A DNA stretch of 64,000 nt from Actinomadura barringtoniae (lineage in GTDB: Bacteria; Actinomycetota; Actinomycetes; Streptosporangiales; Streptosporangiaceae), in assembly GCF_017573505.1 (NCBI RefSeq), contig NZ_JAGEOJ010000009.1:372001-436000 (forward strand), written 5' to 3'. Shown piece after piece: positions 33,775 to 41,585 of the stretch. The notes beneath the pieces are model-generated. The model saw only the letters and a list, made by a program, of their open reading frames with translations. It was not told the DNA's origin and ran no database searches. The stretch's first letter is position 1. Each line of letters begins with the position of its first letter. The position numbers were made by a program, and so were the translations under genes.

Positions 33775-34799
33775 CCGCCGCCACCTCAGCCACCGAGGTC
33801 GTCCTCAAGGTGAGCGGCCTGGAGGCGGGCTACGAACGCCCCGGCCGCCACGGCTTCGGCCGTACACGCGTGCCCGTCGTCGCCGGGATCGACCTGACCG
33901 TCGAGGCCGGACGGACGCTCGGCATCGTCGGCGAGTCGGGCTGCGGCAAGTCGACGCTCGCGCGCGCCATCGTCGGGTTGCGGCCGCCGTTCTCGGGCAC
34001 GATCGAGTTCGCGGGCGCCGACCTGGTCGCGGCCTCGCCACGGCGGCGGCGCAAGCTGAGCCGCGACCTGCAGATGGTCTTCCAGGACCCCTACACCTCG
34101 CTCAACCCGCGCATGACCGTGTCGGCGGTCATCGCCGAGGGCTGGAGCGTGCACCCGGGGATCGTCGCCCGCGAGGACCGCGACGCCGAGGTCACGCGGC
34201 TGCTGGACCTGGTCGGGCTGCGTCCCGAGCACGCGTCGCGGCACCTGCACGAGCTGTCGGGCGGGCAGTGCCAGCGCGTCGCCATCGCCCGTGCGCTGGC
34301 GCTCAAGCCGAAGCTGATCGTGTGCGACGAGGCGGTGTCGGCGCTGGACGTGTCGGTGCGGGCGCAGATCCTCAACCTGCTGGCCGACCTGCAGTCCGAG
34401 CTCGGCGTGGCCTACCTGTTCATCTCCCACGACCTGGACGTCGTCCGCCACATCTCCCATGAGGTGGCGGTCATGTACCTCGGAACGGTCGTCGAGCACG
34501 GCAGCGCCGCCGACATCTTCAACAGCCCGCAGCACCCCTACACGCGGGCGCTGCTGTCGGCCGCCCCTTCCGTGCGCGATCGGCCGGACGGCCCGGCGGA
34601 CGACATCGTCCTCACCGGCGAGGTCCCCTCGGCCGCCGCGCCGCCCTCGGGCTGCCGCTTCCGTACGCGCTGCTACATGGCCACCGACCGGTGCGCGAAG
34701 GAGGTCCCGCGCCTGGAGACACGGGAGGGTCTCCCCCAGGCGGTGGCCTGCCACTTCGCCGACGCGTCCGGCTCCACCGCGCCCTGGCCCGCCGCTTAG
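33771..34799 (+). CDS. ABC transporter ATP-binding protein (DppF type)
   Basis: A 342-residue ATPase, partner of the previous protein. Walker A GESGCGKST, Q-loop MVFQDPYTSLNP, signature LSGGQCQRVAIARAL, Walker B LIVCDEAVSALDVS, and the Cys-containing C-terminal extension (SGCRFRTRCYMATDRC). It is the last gene of the LacI-controlled operon and ends ten bases before the convergent sulfotransferase gene. Confidence 0.93.
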   Translation: MTAATSATEVVLKVSGLEAGYERPGRHGFGRTRVPVVAGIDLTVEAGRTLGIVGESGCGKSTLARAIVGLRPPFSGTIEFAGADLVAASPRRRRKLSRDLQMVFQDPYTSLNPRMTVSAVIAEGWSVHPGIVAREDRDAEVTRLLDLVGLRPEHASRHLHELSGGQCQRVAIARALALKPKLIVCDEAVSALDVSVRAQILNLLADLQSELGVAYLFISHDLDVVRHISHEVAVMYLGTVVEHGSAADIFNSPQHPYTRALLSAAPSVRDRPDGPADDIVLTGEVPSAAAPPSGCRFRTRCYMATDRCAKEVPRLETREGLPQAVACHFADASGSTAPWPAA

Positions 34800-34809
34800 C
34801 GCCGGTCGC

Positions 34810-35943
34810 CTAGAAGCGTTCGTCGATCTCCTCGGCGGTGAGGCCGAAGTCCGCCAGCGAGTAGCGGTGGGCCGGCTTCCCCGCCCCGGAGCTGCTCTCG
34901 TCGCGCAGCCTGGTCATGGCCCCGCGCACGTCCTCCCCGAACGGGAGGCCGAAGTGGGCGTAGACGGCCTCGACCGTCGCTAGCGGGTCGCGGACGAAGT
35001 CCTCGTAGTCCACGTCGAAGAACTGCGCGGGGTCGTGCTTGGCTCGTTCGGCGCGGAACCGCTCCAGGCCCCGGCTCCACAGCTCCAGCTGATCCCGGCC
35101 GATGACCTCGCCGGTGAAGACGTCCGACCAGCCCGCCGTGGCCTGCGCGGCGAGGCTGCACATCGAGGCCATGGCGGTCCGCGGCGGCCGGTGCGTCTGG
35201 ATCACCAGCGCGTCGGGATAGACCTCCATCAGCGCGTCGAGGGCGAACAGATGGCTCGGGTTCTTCAGGACCCAGCGGCGGTCGGCGTCGTTCAGCCCGA
35301 TCAGCTGGAGGTTGCGCTTGTGGCGCGCGTACGCGGGCGTCCAGTCCTGCTGGTCCAGCCACGCCGAGTACGTCGGAACGTGCGCCAGGCACTCGAACGA
35401 GATCGACCGCATCGACTGCCGGAGCAGTTGCCAGCACTCCTCGACCATGTCGGCCGACATGTAGTGCACGCCCATGAACTCGGGGTTGTCGATGTGGTGC
35501 TGCTCGTACCCGGCCTGGATGGCCTGGAAGATCGCGTCCTCGGCCCAGGTCTCGCGCGGCGGGCGCGGCTGCGGCATCTCCGTCAGCCACACCTCCAGCC
35601 CCTGGTGGGCGGGGTCGGCGGCGAGCAGCCGGTGCAGCGCGGTGGTGCCGGTGCGCGGCAGCCCGGTGACGAAGATCGGGCGTTCGAGGCGGACGTCGGC
35701 GTACCCGGGGTGGGCCCGCCAGGCCGCCTCCGACAGCGACCTGGCGGCCAGCGCGCCGCGCAGGAACGACCGCATGATCTTGTTGCCGAACGGCGTGAGC
35801 CGCGACTCCCTGACATAGGAGTCCAGCAGGACCTCCATGCCGTCCACGTAGTCGTCGTCGCCGTAGTCGTGCAGGCCGGTGATCCTGCTCGCCGAGGCGT
35901 GCAGGTCCTCGACCGTGCCGACCGTGTCGCGTCCCGCGCTCAT
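34810..35943 (-). CDS. Sulfotransferase-family protein
   Basis: A 377-residue PAPS-dependent sulfotransferase-like protein. The 5'-phosphosulfate loop is PIFVTGLPRTGTTALHRLL (about 90-108) and the 3'-phosphate region is around VIQTHRPPRTAMASMCSL. AAGGAG lies ten bases before the ATG at 35943. It is the last gene of an operon with an SDR and a DUF1214 protein, behind a KstR-like operator, which suggests that it modifies a sterol or other lipid hydroxyl. The acceptor is unknown. Confidence 0.87.
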   Translation of the reverse strand: MSAGRDTVGTVEDLHASASRITGLHDYGDDDYVDGMEVLLDSYVRESRLTPFGNKIMRSFLRGALAARSLSEAAWRAHPGYADVRLERPIFVTGLPRTGTTALHRLLAADPAHQGLEVWLTEMPQPRPPRETWAEDAIFQAIQAGYEQHHIDNPEFMGVHYMSADMVEECWQLLRQSMRSISFECLAHVPTYSAWLDQQDWTPAYARHKRNLQLIGLNDADRRWVLKNPSHLFALDALMEVYPDALVIQTHRPPRTAMASMCSLAAQATAGWSDVFTGEVIGRDQLELWSRGLERFRAERAKHDPAQFFDVDYEDFVRDPLATVEAVYAHFGLPFGEDVRGAMTRLRDESSSGAGKPAHRYSLADFGLTAEEIDERF

Positions 35944-35965
35944 TCCGTGCGGCTCCTTGCGCTCA

Positions 35966-35999
35966 GCTCAGTGGTGGAACTCGCTCAGTGGTGGAACTC
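35966..35999. repeat. 17-bp tandem duplication at the end of the SDR gene
   Basis: GCTCAGTGGTGGAACTC occurs at 35966-35982 and again at 35983-35999 without a gap. The second copy contains the stop codon and the last codons of the SDR gene, so the first is a duplicated gene end just downstream. It looks like a recent slippage event and does not alter the protein. Confidence 0.8.
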
Positions 36000-36761
36000 G
36001 CCGCCGTTGACGTCGAGGCACTGCCCGGTGATCGCGCGGGCCAGCGGCGACAGCATGAACACGACGGCGTCGGCGATCTCGTCGGGCTCGGGCAGCTTGC
36101 CCAGGTCGACCGTGGCGGCGGTCTCGTCGTACACCTGCTGTGGCGTGACGCCGCGTTCCTGCGCCAGATAGTCGAAGTACCACTTGAGGCTGTCCGCCCA
36201 GATGTAGCCGGGCGCGATCGTGTTGACGCGGACGCCGCGCGGCCCGAGTTCGGTGGCCAGGCTCTGCGCGAGCGACAGCAGCGCCGACTTGCTCATCTTG
36301 TAGGCGCCGAACGTGCGCCTGGAGTGCCGCAGCACCGCCGAGTTGATCATGACGACGGAGCCGCCGCGCTCGGCGAGCGCGGGGGCGCACAGCCGGGTCA
36401 GGCGGAGCGCGGCGAACACGTTCACCTCGAGCGCCGTGCGCATCGCGCCCATGTCCGCGTCGGCCAGGTCGGTGAGCGGCGGGATCGCGAACGCGTTGTT
36501 GATCAGGCCGTCGACGCGCCCGCACTGCTCCAGCGTGGTCTCCACCAGCCGTTCGCAGGCGGCCTCGTCGGTGATGTCGGTCGGCACGGTCACGGCGCGG
36601 CGGCCGAGGTCCGCCACCTCCTTGGCCACCTCCTCCAGCTTGCCCTCCGTACGGGCCGCCAGGACGACGTCGGCGCCGGCCTTGGCGCACTGGAGCGCGA
36701 GCCCACGGCCGAGCCCGGGGCCGACGCCGGAGATGATGATGACGCGGTTCTCCAGAAGCAT
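35985..36761 (-). CDS. Short-chain dehydrogenase/reductase
   Basis: A 258-residue classical SDR oxidoreductase. The cofactor motif is GVGPGLG (GxxxGxG, residues about 12-18), the NNA-type motif is LINNAFAIP, and the catalytic Ser/Tyr/Lys are in MINSAVLRHS and AYKMSK. Arg37-38 in AARTEGK suggests a preference for NAD(H) or NADP(H) that cannot be settled by eye. Its start overlaps the stop of the DUF1214 gene (TGATG). In a KstR-like regulon such enzymes oxidise steroid or acyl-chain alcohols. Confidence 0.9.
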   Translation of the reverse strand: MLLENRVIIISGVGPGLGRGLALQCAKAGADVVLAARTEGKLEEVAKEVADLGRRAVTVPTDITDEAACERLVETTLEQCGRVDGLINNAFAIPPLTDLADADMGAMRTALEVNVFAALRLTRLCAPALAERGGSVVMINSAVLRHSRRTFGAYKMSKSALLSLAQSLATELGPRGVRVNTIAPGYIWADSLKWYFDYLAQERGVTPQQVYDETAATVDLGKLPEPDEIADAVVFMLSPLARAITGQCLDVNGGEFHH

Positions 36762-37936
36762 CAGCCGAGCATCCTCCGGGCGACGGCGTCCTGCCGCGCG
36801 GCGATCCGTGCGGACCACTCCTGCGGGCTCACGCGCTGCCGGTCGTAGAACGGCACGTTCGGCAGGTCGTCGAACGCGACCACCTCGACCGTGGGGCCGT
36901 CGTCGGGTTTGAGTTCGCGGGCGAGCCGCTGCCACCGGATCTGCATGAAGCCGCGATCGTGCCCGGTGCGCTCGATCCAGTTGGCCATGCCGGGGTCGCG
37001 CTCGCTGACGATGAGGCGGATCTTGCCGTCCGGGTCCACGCGGGCCTGGTCGCCGGTGAGGCTGGTCTGGTGGTTGATGTAGTCCAGCGAGATGTACCAG
37101 AGGCTGCCGAGCTGGAATCCCTGGTACGGGGCGTCCGACCGCGCGGCGGCGGGCACGGTGACCACCATGACCTGGTCGTCGGCCAGGTCGTAGTGGCCGG
37201 CCGAGGAGTACTGCGTCGCGAGCCCGCCGGGGGTGGGCCGCGGCTCGGTCATCGTGTTGACCGGCAGCTTCAGGTAGTGCCACTCCGGGAACGCCAGGAA
37301 CGTCTTGATCCGGGACACCAGCATCTTGCCCGCCACGTCGAACCGCTTGGCCATGCGCTCCTCGGACGCGGGCGGCGGGGACGAGCCGAGCGTGTCGGCG
37401 CGGTGGATGCGGATCTCTCCGGGGCGTTCGCCGGTCCAGTCGCTGAAGACCTCGCGGACCAGCAGCATCGCCGAGCCCTGCCCGAGCGTGAAGTGGTTCG
37501 GGCCCGCGTCGGGCCGCGCGGGCCCGAAGGTCACCTCGTAGCTCCCGTCCGCGGCGATCTCGATGTCCCGGTCGTCGAACGCGGTGAGGCTGTCGGGCGA
37601 CTGCGCGGGCGAGTAGTCGCCGTTCAGCACCTGGAAGCTCAGGTCGGAGGTGGTGCCGCGCCGCCCGGTGACGACGTACTCGGCGTCGTCGCGGATGTAG
37701 GCATGGAAGTAGAGGGTGTCGGGGTTGTCGAGCCCGAGCTTGCTGTACGGCCCGGTCGAGGACGCGAAGTAGGGGAAGTCGCGCTGGTAGGCCCACGCCA
37801 TGTGCAGGCACGCCTTGACGCTTCCGGCGAGGTAGTCGAGGCCCTCGGCGAGGTCCTGCTCGGTCCGTACGTGCGGCGCCGCACGGATGATCTCCTCGGC
37901 GTCGGCGATCGCCCGGGCGAACGACTCTGTGGCCAC
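36761..37936 (-). CDS. DUF1214-domain protein
   Basis: A 391-residue protein without signal peptide or membrane helix. Its body (GLDNPDTLYFHAYIRDDAEYVVTGRRGTTSDLSFQVLNGDYS; FDDRDIEIAADGSYEVTFG; HYDLADDQVMVVTVPAA; LIVSERDPGMANWIERTGHDRGFMQIRWQ) matches the DUF1214 type, which has no firm biochemical role. The GTG at 37936 is preceded by GGGAGGG; a longer frame starting 13 codons upstream lacks a ribosome binding site. It is the first gene of the operon with an SDR and a sulfotransferase. A perfect KstR-like palindrome lies 37 bases upstream. Confidence 0.82.
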   Translation of the reverse strand: MATESFARAIADAEEIIRAAPHVRTEQDLAEGLDYLAGSVKACLHMAWAYQRDFPYFASSTGPYSKLGLDNPDTLYFHAYIRDDAEYVVTGRRGTTSDLSFQVLNGDYSPAQSPDSLTAFDDRDIEIAADGSYEVTFGPARPDAGPNHFTLGQGSAMLLVREVFSDWTGERPGEIRIHRADTLGSSPPPASEERMAKRFDVAGKMLVSRIKTFLAFPEWHYLKLPVNTMTEPRPTPGGLATQYSSAGHYDLADDQVMVVTVPAAARSDAPYQGFQLGSLWYISLDYINHQTSLTGDQARVDPDGKIRLIVSERDPGMANWIERTGHDRGFMQIRWQRLARELKPDDGPTVEVVAFDDLPNVPFYDRQRVSPQEWSARIAARQDAVARRMLG

Positions 37937-37972
37937 GAACCCTCCCACCAAGCGGTAGCTTGCTTGGGCGAA

Positions 37973-37992
37973 CACTAGAACGCGTTCTAGTG
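37973..37992. promoter_or_regulatory. KstR-like operator (perfect 20-bp palindrome)
   Basis: CACTAGAACG pairs exactly with CGTTCTAGTG. The core TAGAACGCGTTCTA fits TnnAACnnGTTnnA, the KstR consensus described for cholesterol-degradation genes in mycobacteria and rhodococci. It lies just upstream of the DUF1214-SDR-sulfotransferase operon. No kstR gene is in the window, so identity of the binder is inferred. Confidence 0.65.
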
Positions 37993-38019
37993 AGGGGTCA
38001 ACCGCCGGGCTCGGACGGC

Positions 38020-38400
38020 TCAGGCGCCGAGGAGCGTTCCCAGGCGGCCCACGGCGGGACGCGACTCCAGGTGGAGCCGGGTGATGTCGAGGCCCTCGTC
38101 GCCGAGGATGACCAAGAGCTTGGTGCCCCCGATCGCGTACACGATGATGTGACCGCTCTGGCAGCGGGTCACCACCTCGCGCAGCTCACCCATCCCCACC
38201 TCGTGACTGGTGCTCTTGCCGAGGCCGAGTGCCGCGGCCGCGAGCGCGGCGAGCACGTCGGGCCGGACCCCGTCGGTGTCGGACGCGACGAGCATCCCGT
38301 CCACGGAGGCGACCGCGCTGTCGGTCACGCCCGTCACGCTGTCGCGCAAGGCGTGGAGTTCCGTTAGCACGGCCTCCCTGGTCGTCGCCGCATTCTCCAT
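38020..38400 (-). CDS. Roadblock/LC7-domain protein
   Basis: A 126-residue protein that is one roadblock/LC7 domain (LTELHALRDSVTGVTDSAVASVDGMLVASDTDGV; GELREVVTRCQSGHIIVYAIGGTKLLVILGDEGLDITRLHLESR). Such proteins act with small Ras-like GTPases, often as activating partners (MglB-like). GGGGGAACGCAC precedes the ATG at 38400; a longer open frame upstream is out-of-character sequence. It follows a second roadblock-like gene but no GTPase gene is adjacent. Confidence 0.85.
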   Translation of the reverse strand: MENAATTREAVLTELHALRDSVTGVTDSAVASVDGMLVASDTDGVRPDVLAALAAAALGLGKSTSHEVGMGELREVVTRCQSGHIIVYAIGGTKLLVILGDEGLDITRLHLESRPAVGRLGTLLGA

Positions 38401-38509
38401 GTGCGTTCCCCCGTCCCGATGACGACGCAAGACGACACCCGGCGAACGAAGACGTCGCCGGGTGGATGGTGGAGGCGGGGCGGCCCGTACGGCGCCCGCC
38501 GGACCTCCC

Positions 38510-38875
38510 CTAGAGGCTGAGCTCCTTGTCGATGGCGCGCAGCGAGTGGCGCGCCAGCGCGAGGTTCGCCCGGGACCGGTCCAGGGCCAGGTAGAGGAAC
38601 AGCCGGCTTCCACCGCGCTCGAGCAGCCTGATCAGGTGGTACTGCGAACCCAGCGTGATCAGGATGTCCTCGATCGAGTCGTCGATCCGCAGGGCCTCCA
38701 GCGTGCGCACCTTGGCCCGGATCACCTCGGTGTTGCCGGCCGAGGCGACCTCCAGGTCGAGCCCCTGGCCTCCCCCGCTCATGCCGAGCGACATGCCGCT
38801 CTCATAGTCGACGAGTGCGGCGCCGATGGCGCCGTCGACGGACATGGCCTCTTTGAGCGCGGTTTCGATGTTCAC
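38510..38875 (-). CDS. Second roadblock-like protein
   Basis: A 121-residue protein with the same overall pattern as its neighbour: an N-terminal helix, SVDGAIGAALVDYESGMSLGM, a middle helix, and IEDILITLGSQYHLIRLLERGGSRLFLYLALDRSRANLALARH. It starts with GTG at 38875 behind GGGGGACGCGA. The pair may form a heterodimer. It is divergent from the DUF4388-like gene across a 162-base gap that contains a perfect hairpin at 38900-38919. Confidence 0.75.
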   Translation of the reverse strand: MNIETALKEAMSVDGAIGAALVDYESGMSLGMSGGGQGLDLEVASAGNTEVIRAKVRTLEALRIDDSIEDILITLGSQYHLIRLLERGGSRLFLYLALDRSRANLALARHSLRAIDKELSL

Positions 38876-38899
38876 TCGCGTCCCCCTTCAGGTTCGTGA

Positions 38900-38919
38900 C
38901 CACGGCCCCCGGGCCGTGG
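38900..38919. other. Perfect hairpin upstream of the roadblock gene
   Basis: CCACGGCCC and GGGCCGTGG form a perfect 9-base stem with a two-base centre. It is 25 bases before the minus-strand GTG at 38875. It may act in the mRNA leader or as a protein site; the role is unknown. Confidence 0.35.
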
Positions 38920-39037
38920 CGACACGATAGCGGGGCAAGATGGTGCAAGTGGGACGTTTCAGATAGTCGATGTCAATGTTTTCGTTCGTGACCCTTGGCA
39001 TGATGAGCAGGAATTCACACCGTGGGGGACGGACTAC

Positions 39038-39883
39038 GTGACCGCACCATCCTTCTCAACCGAACAGGCTCGGCCGGGGCGCACGGGAATCCTCGATTCA
39101 GTGCTCAAGCGGCGCGGCCAGGAGCGCTTCTCGGGAACGCTCCGCATCGACGGCGGCCAGGACGGGACGGTGACGATGCGTGAGGGGCTCGTCATCGCCG
39201 CCGCCACCGCCGCCGCGCCCGGCCCCGAGCCCTTGCTGCTGCGCTCGGGACGGATCTCCGAGCACGACTGGACCGAGGCGTTCGCCGTCGGGGCGCCCGC
39301 CGGGCGGCTGGCCGCCGAGCTGGTCGAACGCGAGCTGATAGGCGTCGCGGGCCTGCAGATCCTGGCGCAGGTCGCGGTGGTCGACGCCATCTTCGCGATG
39401 GCCCTGTGCGGGGTGCGCACCTGCACCGCCGAACGCGCGGGTGAGAACGACCTGGCGCCGCTGCTGCCCGTCGATCCGGGCCTGGAGGTGGAGCGCGTCG
39501 TGCGCGAGACCGCCCGCCGCCTCACCTCCGCGGCGCAGTGGCGTCCGCTCGGCCTGGAGATCCACGCGCGCCCTCAGCCCGTCGCCGTCGACCCGCTGGC
39601 CGCCGCCTCCGACGTCCTGGCCAGGGTGAACGGCCGCCGCACCACGCGCGACATCGCGTTCGCGCTCGGCCGCGGCCTCTTCCCGGTGATGAACGACCTG
39701 GCCCAGCTCGTCCAGGACGGGCACGTGACCTACCCCGCTGCCGCCGAGGAACCCGAGCAGGCCGCCTCGCCCGCCCCGGGCACGGGCGAACCGGCCACCA
39801 CCGAGCTTCCACGTCGCCGCCGCGGCGCGAGCACCCTTCCCGGTCCGCGAGAGGACCAGGGCGGTCAGGACGTGGACGGGTAG
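39038..39883 (+). CDS. DUF4388-like (PATAN-type) signalling protein
   Basis: A 281-residue soluble protein. The N-terminal part (LKRRGQERFSGTLRIDGGQDGTVTMREGLVIAAAT and LAAELVERELIGVAGLQILAQVAVVDAIFAM) resembles the DUF4388/PATAN module linked to bacterial GTPase and two-component signalling. A winged-helix-like part follows (VLARVNGRRTTRDIAFALGRGLFPVMNDLAQLVQDGHVTY). The tail is disordered and Pro/Glu-rich. It starts with GTG at 39038 behind GGGGGAC, and overlaps the convergent kinase gene by 19 bases. With the two roadblock genes it may form a signalling set. Confidence 0.65.
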   Translation: MTAPSFSTEQARPGRTGILDSVLKRRGQERFSGTLRIDGGQDGTVTMREGLVIAAATAAAPGPEPLLLRSGRISEHDWTEAFAVGAPAGRLAAELVERELIGVAGLQILAQVAVVDAIFAMALCGVRTCTAERAGENDLAPLLPVDPGLEVERVVRETARRLTSAAQWRPLGLEIHARPQPVAVDPLAAASDVLARVNGRRTTRDIAFALGRGLFPVMNDLAQLVQDGHVTYPAAAEEPEQAASPAPGTGEPATTELPRRRRGASTLPGPREDQGGQDVDG

Positions 39884-41520
39884 GTGCTGATGACCTTGCC
39901 CTTCTCGTTCACCGCCAGATAGCCGCCGCCGTAGTCGTCGGTGAAGTGGATCATCATCGTCGGGCGGTCGCCGTTGAACGCCCACGCGGACTCCACGATG
40001 ACGTACCGCATCGTCGGCTTCGGCACCTTCAGCGTGCGCTTCGCCCGCTCCAGCAGGGCAGGCAGCGCGTCCCAGTTGAAGCGGCTCGGGTCGACCTTGG
40101 CGTCGCCGGTGGTGATCGCGATACTCGGCCGTTCCCGTACGGCCGCGTCGGCGCCCTTCTCGTAGGTGTAGTTGTCGAACGCGGCGCGCCGCCCGGCCAC
40201 CGGGGCGTCGGCGTTGGCCCGCTCCTCGTAGATGGTCAGCTCCGCGAACTGCTTGCTCTTGGACGCGTCCTGCAGCTTCTTGATGACCGCGCGCACGGCC
40301 GCCGGCGTCAGCAGCGTCGAGCCGTTCACCGCCGTGCCGGACCCCGCCTTGGTGGTCGCCCGCGGGGCCCCGCGCGACGCGGTCGGGTTGGAGCCGCCGG
40401 TCCCGGCCCGGGCGTCGTCGCTCCGGTCCAGCACCTTCGGCAGCACGAACCCGATCAGCACGACCAGAGCGGCGAGGACGGCGACCACCGGCACGGCGAT
40501 CGCGGCCACGAGCAAGCCGGGGCGGCTGCGCCGCACGGGGGCGGGCGGCGGCGGGTAGGTGCCGCTCATGTGGGACGGATGGGTCGAGGGCGGCGGCTGG
40601 GTCGGCCAGGAGGGCGACGACGGCAGCGGCGGCGGCGCTCCCATGCCATGCGCGCCGGGCGGTCCGGGCGGCGCCGCGACCGGGCCGGACGACCGTTCCG
40701 CGTGCGCGAGCATCTGGTCGAGGCGTTCGGGCGCGGGCCGGGCCGCCGGGTTGGGCACCAGCAGGTCCTGGAGAACGGGTCCGAGCGCACCGGCCCGCTG
40801 CGGCGGCGGGATCTGGGCCGACATGACGGCGGCCAGCGTCGCGGCGGCCGTCGGGCGGCGCATCGGGTTGTTGCCCTCGACCGCGACGTACAGCAGCAGG
40901 CCGAGCGACCACAGGTCGGACGCCGGGTCGCCCTCGTTGCCGTGCAGCCGTTCCGGCGCGATGTACTCCGGCGACCCGACCAGCGCGCCGGTCGCGGTGA
41001 CGCGGGAGGCGTCGTCCAGCACGGCGATGCCGAAGTCGGTGAGGACAGGCGTCCCGTCCGAGCGCAGCAGGACGTTGGCGGGCTTGACGTCGCGGTGCTG
41101 GATCCCGGCCGCGTGCACGGCCCGCAGCGCGCCGAGGATCCCCCGCCCGAGCGCCGCCGCCTCGGCGGGCGGCAGCGGCCCGCGCGCCAGCCGGTCCTGT
41201 AGCGACTGCCCGCGTACGAGCTCCATCACCAGCCACGGGTGCGGCAGCTCCGGCGAGTCGACGATGTGATGGATCGTCACCACGTTCGGATGCTCGACGC
41301 GCGCCAGCGCCCGCGCCTCGCGCATCACGCGCTCGTGCATCATCCGCGCGGTCGCGGGGTCCAGGTCGGCGGAGTCGGTCCCGGCGAGACGGACCTCCTT
41401 CAACGCGACCTCGCGCTCCAGCGCCAGGTCGAGCGCGCGCCAGACGGTCCCCATGCCCCCGCTGCCGAGCCGTCCCCGCAGCTCGAACCGCCCGTCGATC
41501 ACCTTCTGCCCAGACGTCAC
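39865..41520 (-). CDS. Membrane-anchored Ser/Thr protein kinase
   Basis: A 551-residue PknB-like kinase. The kinase domain (about 10-270) has the Gly loop GRLGSGGMG, the catalytic Lys in VALKEV, HRDVKPAN, DFGIAVLDD and GSPEYIAPERL. A Pro-rich juxtamembrane region (about 285-340) precedes one transmembrane helix (LLVAAIAVPVVAVLAALVVLIGFVLP), and an extracellular domain of about 180 residues without PASTA repeats follows. The start is taken as GTG at 41520; no good ribosome binding site is seen. The signal sensed outside is unknown. Confidence 0.88.
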   Translation of the reverse strand: MTSGQKVIDGRFELRGRLGSGGMGTVWRALDLALEREVALKEVRLAGTDSADLDPATARMMHERVMREARALARVEHPNVVTIHHIVDSPELPHPWLVMELVRGQSLQDRLARGPLPPAEAAALGRGILGALRAVHAAGIQHRDVKPANVLLRSDGTPVLTDFGIAVLDDASRVTATGALVGSPEYIAPERLHGNEGDPASDLWSLGLLLYVAVEGNNPMRRPTAAATLAAVMSAQIPPPQRAGALGPVLQDLLVPNPAARPAPERLDQMLAHAERSSGPVAAPPGPPGAHGMGAPPPLPSSPSWPTQPPPSTHPSHMSGTYPPPPAPVRRSRPGLLVAAIAVPVVAVLAALVVLIGFVLPKVLDRSDDARAGTGGSNPTASRGAPRATTKAGSGTAVNGSTLLTPAAVRAVIKKLQDASKSKQFAELTIYEERANADAPVAGRRAAFDNYTYEKGADAAVRERPSIAITTGDAKVDPSRFNWDALPALLERAKRTLKVPKPTMRYVIVESAWAFNGDRPTMMIHFTDDYGGGYLAVNEKGKVISTYPSTS

Positions 41521-41585
41521 GGCGCACAGCCTAGAACGCCCCGACCACAGAAAACGCGCGAGTCCCCGCAAACGCCGCAAGCGGT

